From positions 9,508,356 to 9,572,355 of the forward strand of contig OY783199.1 of NCBI GenBank assembly GCA_963678675.1: DNA of 64,000 nucleotides, given 5' to 3'. Under the pieces are notes generated by a model that saw only the letters and a program-made list of their open reading frames with translations, searched no databases and had not been told where the DNA came from. This DNA comes from Xiphydria camelus (taxonomy: Eukaryota > Arthropoda > Insecta > Hymenoptera > Xiphydriidae). This document shows positions 40,601-52,130 of the stretch, piece by piece (positions within the stretch are counted from its first letter, which is position 1; each line of letters begins with the position of its first letter). Position numbers and translations under genes: made by a program.

Positions 40601-41050
40601 AAATACAAAATGCACGTTCCAGCGACTCCAAAAATATAACGGAGTGATGATGCGAAAAGATTTCAACATTTTTGCTGGATTTGACCTTGAAATGAACTTG
40701 ACCCTGACATACTGGTGGAAAACGAACCTCGGATTCTAACTCAGTGACCTCGAAAACATATCGACGTGGTAGTTTATTCTCGTGAAGACACATTTTCTTA
40801 TTTTTGCAATTGTCATATGAACCTTCCATACAATAATATAAAGTGACCTTGAAATGGCCTTAGGGGTTATGTTATCAAAAAAATTGGATACATATCTAGA
40901 CGTAAAATTTCCCGTTCTTTCAGAATCTGCAGTAAAAAATTCATTTTTGGGAGAATAAACATATTTGACCTTGAAATGACCTTGAATTTGACCTTGTCGG
41001 ATCAAACGGACATCGGATTTGGATTCAGCGACCCCAAAAATATATAGGAA
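40600..41050. repeat. Repeat rich in TGACCTTGA motifs
   Basis: TGACCTTGA or a one-base variant occurs at 40682, 40693, 40699, 40742, 40844, 40966, 40977 and 40989. Between them a second phrase recurs, GGATTNNATTCAGCGACC followed by CCAAAAATATA, at about 40627, 40731 and 41017. It is a decayed tandem array with a long unit rather than a gene. Confidence 0.6.
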
Positions 41051-41737
41051 TAATAATTTGAATCGATTTGACTATTTTTCCAGATTTGTGAATAATGGTG
41101 AGTAATTTCCATTATTCACAAATTCATAATTTCGAAGTTAGACGCTTCGATCACCCGAATTGACACCAACTCTAACTACCGACTCGACTTCTACCGGTAT
41201 TAAATCACTCAAGTACCGACCAAGCTTCCCCGAAGGTAAATTCAAACTGGCCCGTACAGAGTGGGACATACGGTATATATTGTCGATAATTTAGATCGAT
41301 CTTTTATCGAACTATGGTCAGTTTTACAATTGTACCCGTTCTCCCTTATAGAGGTTAGGTATTTTATTTTACTCGCATTATTTTTACCTAAAATCATAAT
41401 AAAAAGTTTATTATTCTTGCATAACTCCGGGTTTTTTATAGTAACAATCATCTGTATTAAATAAACAAGTGTGTTGGAGTTACAAAATCATGTTAAATTA
41501 GCAAGCGATTCAGAACGGGCGTCATTTGTTTAAACACGTAATCAATATGCAAAATCATTTTATTTATTTCATCCCAGGTAGGTGAAAATATCAAGGTCGA
41601 CAACACATTTACTTGTAAAACAACGGATCGTGTCAACATGCCAAAAATATGTCGAAACCGTCGATATAACACTCTGATAATATCTTGATTTTACGTCAAT
41701 TAATAGAATAAATATTTATCTAGTATAATCACATGAA

Positions 41738-41957
41738 CTGTATAGAATGTGAAAATAGCCATGTAATTTTGGCGTGTGGCCTGCACCGTTTACATCACCC
41801 TGTTTGGTATTGACGCCAGCCAATAGCGAGCCATCATACTCAGCCGAGGCCGTTACGCATATGTGACGTCATGTCAAAGCGAACGAAACCAATCAGGGTG
41901 GAATGAACGGTGCAGACCACATACCAAAATTCTCTGGCTAATTTTACATTCTGTATG
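41738..41957. mobile_element. MITE of about 220 bp
   Basis: TATAGAATGTGAAAATAGCC at the left is inverse to GGCTAATTTTACATTCTGTA at the right. Inner arms share GTGGCCTGCACCGTT. It lies directly beside the 1.9-kb palindrome. Confidence 0.7.
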
Positions 41958-41964
41958 TAACTCA

Positions 41965-43903
41965 AATTGAGGCTCCCGATGCAAGAACCGGTCGAGCGGT
42001 CGAAAACGCTTAAAAGTATTGTCCACTTCGGAAAAGTGGCTGATGGAAAAAAAGTTGAGAAATATAAAAATATAAAAATACGTACTTATAGAGGGCACAA
42101 ATACGCATATTTTAGTGTAATTTTACTTTTCTAACTTTTGTGGTTTTTAAGAAAAAAATTAAAAACTATTGAATTTCGATCACTCAAAATCGACGATTTT
42201 CAGTCTACTTTTAAAACATACATGGCCATATCTCGAAAAATTATGTACGAAACGTCACAATTTTTTTTTCTCAAACTTATTACACCCAAGCGATGCCAAA
42301 AAATTAACAAGCACCGCGAGAAAGATTCATTGTTTATAAATAATCACTGTATAATTATTTAACGAAAAAGTCGAAGTTTCAAAATTTTCGACCTGTGGGA
42401 AACATTTTTCTATTTATTCTTACGACAAAGTGTAAGCGAGAAAGTTGTAGATAGATGTTTTATGAAGTTTTCTACGAAAAATAGGGAAGATTTAGTGACA
42501 TTTCACGAGTTTTACGATAGTTCATGTATAAAACGCGCGATCCGCGTTCGCTCGATTCTCGCGCTCTGCGCTGCAACAGCGCTGGAATTCAATACCGTCT
42601 TGCCGGCAAAGCAAGACGACACATGTATTTTACATCGCCAAAAATAAATCATTTCAAATTTTGATTTGAATAATCTAGGTGCGCTTGCGTAAATATTGTA
42701 TTTAGACATAATATTAAATCTTTTTGATAATATGAACGATACATATTGTACAAAATGTCGATATAACATAATATTCGTACTATTGAATTTTCGAAATAAT
42801 TTGGCAATATGTTTATGGGTTTTGTAGTATTACAAGATGAAATCAGGCGTTGTTGATAAATTTTTATCTTATCATTTATTTCGTGAAAACTGAATAATGT
42901 TATTACTTAAAATACTGTATAACGTAAAAACAGATTAGGAAAATTACGTTGTTTTACAGAAGATAAAAACCAACGAACGTATCCGACTGAACGTCGAAAG
43001 GAGAATGAGAAGTTTTTCCCTTTAATATTATGAAATAGTTGCTTTTCACGTCTCAATAAGTCGAGACTTGCCGATAAACGCACGCCGCGCAGTTAGAAAA
43101 ATGTGCAACGTTTTCTTTGTCTTCGCACGCCCCCACGGCTGTAGAAGCGAGACACGATTTGACAAACAAATTGACGTCAAGACCTAAATTATTCAAATCA
43201 AAATTTGAAATGATTTATTTTTGGCGATGTAAAATACATGTGTCGTCTTGCTTTGCCGGCAAGACGGTATTGAATTCCAGCGCTGTTGCAACAGCAGCGC
43301 AGAGCGCGAGAATCGAGCGAACGCGGATCGCACGCTTTATACATGAACTATCGTAAAACCCGTGAAATGTCACTAAATCTTCCCTATTTTTCGTAGAAAA
43401 CTTCATAAAACATCTATCTACAACTTTCTCGCTTACACTTTGTCGTAAGAATAAATAGAAAAATGTTTCCCACAGGTCGAAAATTTTTAAACTTCGACTT
43501 TTTCGTTATATAATTATACAGTGATTATTTATAAACAATGAATCTTTCTCGCGGTGCTTGTTAATTTTTTGGCATCGCTTGGGTGTAATAAGTTCGAGAA
43601 AAAAAAATTGTGACGTTTCGTACATAATTTTTCGAGATATGGCGATGTATGTTTTAAAAGTAGACTGAAAATCGTCGATTTTGAGTGATCGAAATTCAAT
43701 AGTTTTTAATTTTTTTCTTAAAAACCACAAAAGTTAGAAAAGTAAAATTACACTAAAATATGCGTATTTGTGCCCTCTATAAGTACGTATTTTTATATTT
43801 TTATATTTCTCAACTTTTTTTCGATCAGCCACTTTTCCGAAGTGGACAATACTTTTAAGCGTTTTCGACCGCTCGACCGGTTCTTGCATCGGGAGCCTCA
43901 ATT
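41965..43903. mobile_element. 1.94-kb foldback with 710-bp arms
   Basis: Starts AATTGAGGCTCCCGATGC and ends with its inverse. Arms 41965-42674 and 43189-43903 match closely (a 6-base GTTGCT-type difference near 42573/43285 and a few substitutions). A unique 510-bp spacer lies between. Each arm holds the same two frames (starting MKFSTKNREDLVTF and MWFLRKKLKTIEFR), with no known domain, so these probably reflect duplicated non-coding DNA. Confidence 0.85.
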
Positions 43904-44161
43904 GTTCTTGCCGCTCTCTTTCCACAATTTCTGACGTATTAGCCCCACTGTGCATTAAAATGTTTAATTGATTACTTGTCTCCTTACGTACAAAAGAGAT
44001 CAAGTAGATGTTTCGAATGATGTATTACAAATAATATCAGGTGTTCCAGAATATAGACCGGAGTAAGATGGATTATCCGATTCTAGGAACAGCTGCGCGC
44101 CAGTCCTATACGAGCGATAAAATCCTATCGGAGTAACATCTGTATTGCTACGTAAACTATA

Positions 44162-44841
44162 CCCACAAAAACAGATTCTCTGTAAAAAAAGGCGGCATGT
44201 TCATTCAGTGCCAACAAAAATTGACACGTAAAATATTCTCCAAAAAAGATTTGAAATCAATTAAGATCGCCATGTTCAAGATTTATATATAAAAAGAGTA
44301 AAAGGCATCATTTGAAAGAAAAATTATTGTAACTCGTTACTAAAAAATTCGACTAAAAAAATTTATAAACAAATTTTCATAAAAAAGAACTTGCCGCGTT
44401 TAAGTTTTCATATTTTGTCTACTATACCCAATAATTTGTAGTGCTTGGACGGTGCTAGAGTGATTCATAAATTGCACTGCCGAAGTCAAATTCAAAGAAA
44501 TTCAGAAGACCCCCGCCTGATCGGTTTCTCGTGCGACGTTCGGTATACTGGTGGTATCATATAAGTGTATGAATTTATTTTAAATCACATAAGTGCATAA
44601 ACATCGAATGTAACTCTCTGTAAATTTTTTATTTTGAAGGAAATTTTTTTAGTCGAATTTTTTATTAACGAGTTACAATAATTTTCCTTTCAAATGATGC
44701 CTTTTACTTTTTATATATAAATCTTGAACATGGCGATCTTAATTGATTTCAAATCTATTTTGGAGAGTATTTTACGTGTCAATTTTTGATGGCACTGAAT
44801 GAACATGCCGACTTTTTTTACAGAGAATCTGTTTTTGTGGG
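44162..44841. mobile_element. Foldback element, 680 bp
   Basis: CCCACAAAAACAGATTCTCT and its inverse bound arms of about 210 bp. The spacer holds half of a CCGNATG-family MITE (44487-44552, ending GCGACGTTCGG), matching 58100-58165. Confidence 0.75.
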
Positions 44842-45232
44842 GGGATTTCACTACTTTTTGGAATTTATTCATGAGGAGAATACGTACCTACATGTACGAA
44901 AATAGGTTTTTATTACCACCAAATTAAAATCTCACATTTTATACTGATACGAGCTAATTAATTATAACCACGTTACTTTTGATTTATTCTCGTGATATTT
45001 CGAAAGGGATTTATAAACTAGAGTGTCCTTATATTTTTCACTTTGCTTTAGTATTTTGGAGAAATAAAACATACCGCTTTCGCGAATTTACAGGCCATCG
45101 GATTTTTCTTATATTTTGGTCGTCTTCAGAAATCCATGTAGACATTTTACCTTTAACTCTAACAATAAGAATACTCTTCCAATAACCGAGACGAATTGTT
45201 TCATCACATGTAAAGATACTACTTATGACAGT

Positions 45233-45332
45233 ATATATGTTGTTACATATTAACTCGAGACGTTGGAATAGTTTTAAGAAATCCTTTTGCATGCACCGCT
45301 GAAATTTTGCCCTTACTCGTAAATAAATTTCT
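45233..45332. repeat. 100-bp direct repeat, copy 1
   Basis: TATATGTTGTTACATATTAA through ACTCGTAAATAAATTTCT recurs in the same orientation at 46831-46935, bracketing the foldback between them. Confidence 0.8.
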
Positions 45333-45351
45333 CAAGTCACTCGCAAAGTTA

Positions 45352-45499
45352 CGTACACGCATCTTAGCGAATAAACCAATCAGGATCAAGTATTCCGTTG
45401 TGGTGGGGGTCCTGATTGATCTACTCGCTAAGATGCGTATACGTTTCCTGATACGGAACACTTGATCCTGATTGGTCTATTCGCTAAGATGCGTGCACG
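45352..45499. repeat. Hairpin with three copies of a 30-bp motif
   Basis: CGCATCTTAGCGAATAAACC and its inverse bound the segment. A third partial copy (CTCGCTAAGATGCGTATACG) lies between them. Related sequence is seen near 12070-12170. Confidence 0.65.
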
Positions 45500-45531
45500 C
45501 AAAGATACGAGCGAGTTCGAGAAAGGGGCCC

Positions 45532-46830
45532 CTGATCTGCCGGTAGCTGTCAATTCGGGAGATCGAAGTATCTAACCTCGAAATTGTTAATTTGTAAATA
45601 ATAATGAATAATGTGTAGAAGTGATAAATAATTATTCGGGTTTCTTCGATGAGTTTCCCCAAGTGTTTCAAAATCGGTGTCCATAACTGTGGCTTCAACT
45701 TCCAGTGATTAAGTAAGTAATTACTGCAGAACGAGTAGGTTACAAGATTTTCATGAAGTTTTTGACGGTTTTCTTGCATGTCCCCTTTCATAAGGTGCAA
45801 ACAAAGAGGAAATGAGTCGATGGACATCAGACATTGTCGAACTTATCACCGAGCGCCTTTCACCCACTGCATTTTCATTGAAATATGCGCTTTTCATTTC
45901 AACTATTCCTGCTTTAAATAACTTTCACTTCTTTCAAAGTATTTACCTAGTACGAGTTGTTGATCGTAGGGAGCAGCGATCTATGATTGTGACTAATCGT
46001 AGACAAATTATTCCTGCGATGATGTTCCAGTTGCGAAGCATACACTAGCAAGTCAGCTTACAGCGTCCGATGTTTAGTATGAACTTTACCTCTTTTGTGG
46101 AACACCCATCACCCGAGCATAATCACGATTACGTTAACGTTAATCGCAGAATAGACCGTGTGCTTGGGCACATTATCGCAGTAGTAGTTCGGCACACTTG
46201 TCTACGAGGAGTCGCTATTATTGATCGCTGCCTCCTACCACGAACAGTTCATAAAAGGTTATTAGCTTAAAAGAAGTAAAAGTTATTTAACGCTGGAATA
46301 GTTGAAACGAGAAGCGCGTATTGCAATTAATGTACCGTGGGTAATAGGCGCTCGGTGACAAGTCTGACATTCTCCAATGTCCATCGAGTCATCTTTTTAC
46401 AGACAGGACACGAGCTAGATCCGCTTCAGTTGCACCTGTACGAGATGACATGTCAGAAAATCATGAGTCTTCATGAAAATCTTCTAACCTACTCGTTCTG
46501 CAGTAATACTTAATAATATCAGTGGAAGTTGAAGCAACAGTTATTGGCAAAAATCGGACACCCCGGTTTTTAAACACTTGGGGAATATCATCGAAGAAAC
46601 CCGAATGGTTATTTCTTACCACTTCTACATATTAGTAATCATTATTTACAAATTAACAATTTCGATCTCCCGAATTGACAGCTACCGGAAGATCAGACTT
46701 TCGACACTTTTCGCTCAGCTCGTAAGACCGCAGCGCACTCTCCCGAAGCCAACTCTTAAAGCACCGAGCCAACCACTTCCAGCCAAATGTCAGGGAAATT
46801 CAAAATCAGGAGTTTGCCAGAGGACATTCG
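45532..46830. mobile_element. Foldback with long diverged arms, truncated at the left
   Basis: CTGATCTGCCGGTAGCTGTC at 45532 is inverse to 46677-46696. The arms also pair GTCGATGGACATC...ACCGAGCGCC with its inverse near 46325-46400, and GATCGTAGGGAGCAGCGATC with about 46200-46235. The right side continues to a CCGNATG-type terminus (GGACATTCGG, ending 46830), while the left terminus is missing. Confidence 0.6.
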
Positions 46831-46935
46831 GTATATGTTGTTACATAATATATTAACTCGAAACGTTCGAATAGTGTTAAGAAATCCTTTTGCATGCACC
46901 GCTGAAATTTCGCCCTTACTCGTAAATAAATTTCT
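46831..46935. repeat. 100-bp direct repeat, copy 2
   Basis: See 45233-45332. It abuts the MITE-type end at 46830 on one side and the foldback at 46931 on the other. Confidence 0.8.
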
Positions 46936-47973
46936 AGCACAGCATCGATATTTTGCTGCACCTGTATTCTTCTGGGACCTAAGATAATTATAAAAACCCC
47001 ATAGAATTCAGCCCTGACAACTACAATCTTATCGAGCTGTACCTTATCGAGGAGATCTTTCGACGTAATGATTCCGAAACGTTTCTATGATGTTTTGCAA
47101 CATTCACGAATTTATAGAGAAATATATATTTCTAACATATACGGTAGTGTTTACGAATATTGTAAAATATCGCAGAAATGTTACAGAAAAGTTACTTGCA
47201 AAAACGTGCTTTGTGGAGTGTAAATGATGATATTTTGTAATTTCCATCGTTATACCAGAGGCGAAGAAGAGATGAAATAGAAATGAGGTACACGTACACT
47301 TCACGTTTGACAGGTCGGTATATAAATTGGAACTTGTGACAGTATAATACAAAAGAGGAAATGTATTGATAAAGAAAAAATAATAATAAAGTAGTTACTC
47401 CATTATTGTAATCCAATAACATTGTGTATTACTTATTTTTCTGCCACGACGTTAATTGCTGATAGTGAAGAAAAATCAAATTTATTGGTTGATCCATCCA
47501 CTATCAAGAATCAAAGTCGTGGCAGAAAAATAAGGAATACGATGGAATTGGATTACAATAATGGAGTAACTACTTTATTCTTATTTTTTCTTCATCGATA
47601 TATTTCCTTTTTCGTATTATACTATCACACAAGTTCCAATTTATATACCGACCTGTCAAACATGAAGTGTACATGTACCTCACTTCTATTTCATCTCTTC
47701 TTCGCCTCTGATGTAATGATGGAAATTACAAAATATCCATTTAAAGTGGCACACGACCATGCACTCGAGACAGCAGATCCAGCTCGCCAAATGAACTAAT
47801 GCAACTGGTTCTTGGAACAACAAGTGAATGATCCTTCGTTCGAAAGAATCCCCTTCAGGTTCGCATACGATCTGTAACAAATTGTAAATAACAATCATAT
47901 GGGGTTTTTATAATTATTTTAGGAAGTCCCAGAAGAAAACAGGTGCAGTAAAATATCGATGCTGTGCTAGAAA
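46931..47973. mobile_element. Foldback element, 1.04 kb
   Basis: TTTCTAGCACAGCATCGATA and its inverse (GATGCTGTGCTAGAAA) bound 80-bp outer arms (46931-47010, 47893-47973). Inner arms 47218-47478 and 47488-47735 form a second, almost loopless palindrome with GACAGGTCGGTATATAAATT. Confidence 0.75.
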
Positions 47974-48035
47974 GAATAAGGAATAACCCTCGAACCCTAA
48001 TCGGCATCAGTGATTCCTCATTGACTGTCGTTACA

Positions 48036-48265
48036 ACGGAGACGAAGAACAGATGAAATAGAAGTGAGGTACATGTACACTTCAGGTTTGACAGGTCGGT
48101 GTGTAAATTGGAACTTGTAATAGTACGAAAAAGGAAATATATCGATAGAGAAAAATAATGATAAAGTAATTACTTGATTGTTGTGATCCAATTCCATTGC
48201 ATCTCCTATTTTTCTTCCACGGCTTTGATTGTGACAGAGAAGAAAAGCCATCGATTCGTCTCGTG
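48036..48265 (-). repeat. Third copy of the 240-bp inner unit
   Basis: GTTTGACAGGTCGGTGTGTA and the flanking 230 bp match the inner arms of the adjacent foldback, in the orientation of the left arm. Confidence 0.7.
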
Positions 48266-49482
48266 CTCGCGTGACGCTGAAATAAAAAATAGAATTATCA
48301 CAAAGATAATTGTCCTTCCATCGAAAGTGAGGTTAAAGCTGTCAGATGGCAATTAAACTTATCTGATGGTAATTCTTCTGAGATACTGCCGTCTCCTTTC
48401 CTACTCTTTATGCACAGGCAACCAGAGAAACTCAGCACTGCATCCGTTCACTATCTCGATTATCGAAAAAAAAAAAACGATTATTAAACTATACGGAGCG
48501 TCTGTCACATTCACTACTATTGAGATTCATAACTCCGATTACACTGAATTTTTACATTTTATTAACAAGCGCGTCCAAGGATCGAAATAAACGCGAGGTT
48601 AATCGTTTCGCGAATGGAAATATTTTATTAACTTTGAAAATACCGAAACATTTAAGGAATATATTCTCTCACACACTCTCACATACATTTGATGGCGTAT
48701 GCGTGTGGCCGTATCTGTGTACATATTTCCGATCATGGCCGACTATCGCCGAAGATAGGCGGAATTTTTGTGAGATTTTGACATATATATATCGCCCGAG
48801 AAATTGGATTCTTGACTTTTAGGCGCAAGGGGCGTGGCTTCGCGTTGCTAAGGAAAAATCTCTCTTAATATGTAACTTATAACATTTATTCTGGTCTCTA
48901 TCAATAGAGAATAGTCAATCTATATGGCGTAACTAAGCATTGTTTTGGTTATAACCGTATATTTATTGAGAAAATTCGATGTAAAAATTTAGGGGTGCAG
49001 GGGGCAGACATTTGTGGTGTAAAGAGACACGGGTGCGCTCGCGACATCAGCGCTGTCGTGTCTTAGCGCGAAACTACTTGAACGAACATGCCGCGAGACA
49101 CTGCCGTGTCTCTTGATTTTTGTTGATTCGTTATCGCTGCCCTATCTTATCTATCTTATTGTTAGAGTATAGTTGAAACAGTTATATTCATCGTTCCAAG
49201 GTTTATCATACAGCTGTGTTAACTATGCTTCATTGCTACAGTATACGAGTAGCTATTCGCGTTGTGGCGGCTTCAGCATACTAGGCAGTACGTAGTACGG
49301 ATCCTTCAAAATTTGTATTGCTTACAGTTGTATCCTTGGTTTTGAATCGCCAAGACAAGGGGTTTCGCGAGGTCCATCTCGTTCCATTCGTGGTTTTTTA
49401 TTTAAACTGCATTTTTCCTGCGAGGCAAAATCCACTCTAGATACTGAATACTGACACCCCGCTGTTACAACTGTACTATTAT
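48266..49482. other. Intergenic stretch with one short shared repeat
   Basis: Bases 48481-48526 (TACGGAGCGTCTGTCACATT and flanks) match 8115-8162, and the same frame is open in both ([16 protein letters not shown]). It is probably a piece of a shared transposon. Nothing else recognised. Confidence 0.5.
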
Positions 49483-49483
49483 A

Positions 49484-50496
49484 CAGGATGTCCCTAAATA
49501 TCATGTACAAACGGAAGGAGGTAATTCTTTGGCTTATTTCGTGACTAAAAGTTCAGATAAACATAGACCCGTAAAAGCTTCGTTACTGATCTACAGGGTG
49601 TTGAAATTTCAAAATTTTTTTAGTTTTTTTTATAGCTCATGCAGTTTTTAAGATATTTAGCTCAAATTTGGAATGTAGGTTATACTGTAGGGCCTATATC
49701 ATTGGGCATGTCAAATGGTTGTGAGAATCTAGAGGGGGTTTTTTTCTTAGGGGTCGTGCCCCCTTTTCTCCCCCTGAACTTTTTTGCGGTGCGCCACTGG
49801 TAGATTCTAAAATACAAAATAATTTTTCTGTTTTGCTTACAAATTTTTTGGTCTCTTGTAGTTTTTTCGTATCTACGACCGTTATCGAAAAAAAAATAAA
49901 AAACGATTTTCTGTAATTCGCTAGATGAAATTGAAATAAAAAAAAATTAATGCTGGGATAACACGGTTTTTATAGCAATGATTTATTAGGTATAATAAAA
50001 GAAAAACCTAAATAATAAACATAACAAAACAACATTACAATAACTGCTGAAAGTAACCTCCTCCAACCCTTATCTTACGGTTTTTTCTCGATAACGTTGG
50101 CAGATACGTAAGAACTACAAGAGACCAAAAAGTTTGTAAACAAAACAGAAAATTTATTTTATATAATATTTTAGAATCTACCAGAGGCGCACCGCAAAAA
50201 CGTTCAGGGTGAGAAAAGGGGGCACGACCCCTGAAAAAATAACCCCCTGTAGATTCTCACAACCATTTGACATGCCCAATGATATAAGCCCTACAGCATA
50301 ACCTACATTCCAAATTTGAGCTCAATATCTTAAAAACTGCATAAGCTATAAAAAAAACTAAAAAATTTTGAAATTTCAACACCCTGTAGATCAGTAAAAA
50401 AGCTTTTACGGGCCTATGCTTATATGAACTTTTAGTCATGAAATAAGCCAAAGAATTACCTTCTTCCGTTTGTACATGATATTTAGGGACACCCTG
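49484..50496. mobile_element. Foldback element with CAGGRTGTCCC ends, TA target duplication
   Basis: CAGGATGTCCCTAAATATCA and its inverse, with TA on both sides. Arms are about 400 bp (49484-49900, 50085-50496), sharing GGGCACGACCCC and CATGTCAAATGGTTGTGAG. Same terminal motif as the MITE at 8085. Confidence 0.85.
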
Positions 50497-51132
50497 TATA
50501 TGGCTCTGGGTCAATTAGTTATTCTATACAGTATCGCTGTGCAAGAGGTAGAAAATATCGCAGTAAGATGACAACTTTTTTTTTTCAGTATCTACAATGG
50601 ACAGGAACCTTTATGAATACCAGAATATGGTGCACAGCCGCCACTATAACCTGATAACTTATTTTATTTCTGTCTATATTCCGACGCATTTGTTATATGA
50701 CACCGGTCTACAATTTAAATATTATTATTTAAATACATATTTAATTATTTTTTTAGATGTGTATCATGCGTTACGTACATAATATACTATCACGTGTGAC
50801 GTATGTCTACTACGGAAATTACGGCATCAGAAATATACCTTAACGCATTTGATGAGTTAATATTACCTAAATTTATTGTACAATTTACGTACATTTATGT
50901 ACCTGGGTAGGTCAGTAATGGGATATATGCCGGCCCTGTAGTACTATGTTTTAAATCAGAGAAATTAATGCCGACTTGTTTCATCACTACAGCTTTCATG
51001 ACACTTTGTCATAAAAATAATTCGCTGAAGTTTCAATAAAGACAAACTTTTCTCCTAACTCGTAGGTATTGAATTTCATCGCGCCATAGTTTTCATCAAA
51101 CGGGACGAGAGCAATCCCAATTTCACGAATAA

Positions 51133-51300
51133 TTTAATTTACCTACCGTTACTGTATCGCCCGCGCCGTATGACAACGAGAGGTACACGCGCTCGATCGG
51201 GGCTCCGTTGCCGGAATAACAGTGCCGTACGAAGCGAACATTACCGAAATTAATGTCGTCGATTACGTCGCGCATAGTTATTATCACATCGCACGGAAAT
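51133..51300 (-). CDS. Orphan exon-like frame with splice donor
   Basis: A CG-rich minus-strand frame containing MRDVIDDINFGNVRFVRHCY, ending YGAGDTVTV at a good donor, ACG|GTAGGT (51147-51142). An in-frame stop lies just upstream, so it could be a first coding exon (ATG at about 51275) or an internal exon with an acceptor near 51306. No partner exon was recognised in the window and I cannot name the family. It might belong to a gene whose other exons lie outside. It might also be a leader exon of the GMC gene read by chance. Confidence 0.35.
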
Positions 51301-51305
51301 TGCAC

Positions 51306-52128
51306 GTGCTCATCATCGAGTTACGTTCAGGTCATCAGTAACCAGCCGCAGGTGCAGCGCGAGCACAAAAGAAAAAGGGTTTTCGAAATCGAGTTGTTTT
51401 ACCACATTTCTGTGTAGGTACTACATTTCGTTTTCACTTCCATACCGGAAGACGTATCAAGAGGAATTCACTTTATTCGTTCATTGAGTATTAATTGTTT
51501 GATTCGATTGAAATGTGTGTGATTTGGATAGATATTTCTTAAAATACATCTGTTAATTTTGAATGAACTTGAATTAAGTAAATATTTGCTTCATTCTTTT
51601 CCACTGAATATGACTGAATATTATAGGATATAGATACGTCTCCCTGTAATGGCAGAAGGCTAATTAAATCTTATTGCAGCATAAATATCCTCCTCAAGAG
51701 GAGTTTTTAACCCTTTGTGTCCCAGGTATATATATATTTTTAAACATAAGTAAAATATGTTTTATTATGGGTAAGGGACAGCTAATTAACGTATTTTTGT
51801 TGTAAAAAATTGTATGCCCCTCCCCTATTTAAACATGGGGGATCCGGGACTTTAAGGTCCCGTCAGGCTTAAACAATAGAAACTAACACATTTTGTAACT
51901 AATGGAAAATATTTATTAGACTATAGAATGATATTTGTTTACTAATCAAATTAAATTATTGGTAATTACACTCTGATTACTTGAGTTTAAAGTTTTAAAA
52001 ACATTACGAACTTCACTACACAACAAGTAAGTCAAGTACTGTGGCACACTCGTCATGTAATTACAACTTTTACGCCATCTATTACATTAAAAAGCATTAC
52101 TAGTCACACTCAAATCTTCAAAAAGATG
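51306..52128. other. Intergenic stretch, nothing recognised
   Basis: AT-rich. It contains GGGACTTTAAGGTCCCG, a short perfect hairpin near 51851. Confidence 0.45.
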
Positions 52129-52130
52129 TA

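Noticed and set aside
40332..40829. 165-codon minus-strand frame
   Set aside because: It reads through the TGACCTTGA repeat and gives a low-complexity Phe/Ser-rich product, so it is a repeat artefact.
45233..46935. LTR retrotransposon with 100-bp LTRs
   Set aside because: The direct repeats lack TG...CA ends, a primer-binding site and a polypurine tract, and the interior is a foldback without gag or pol.
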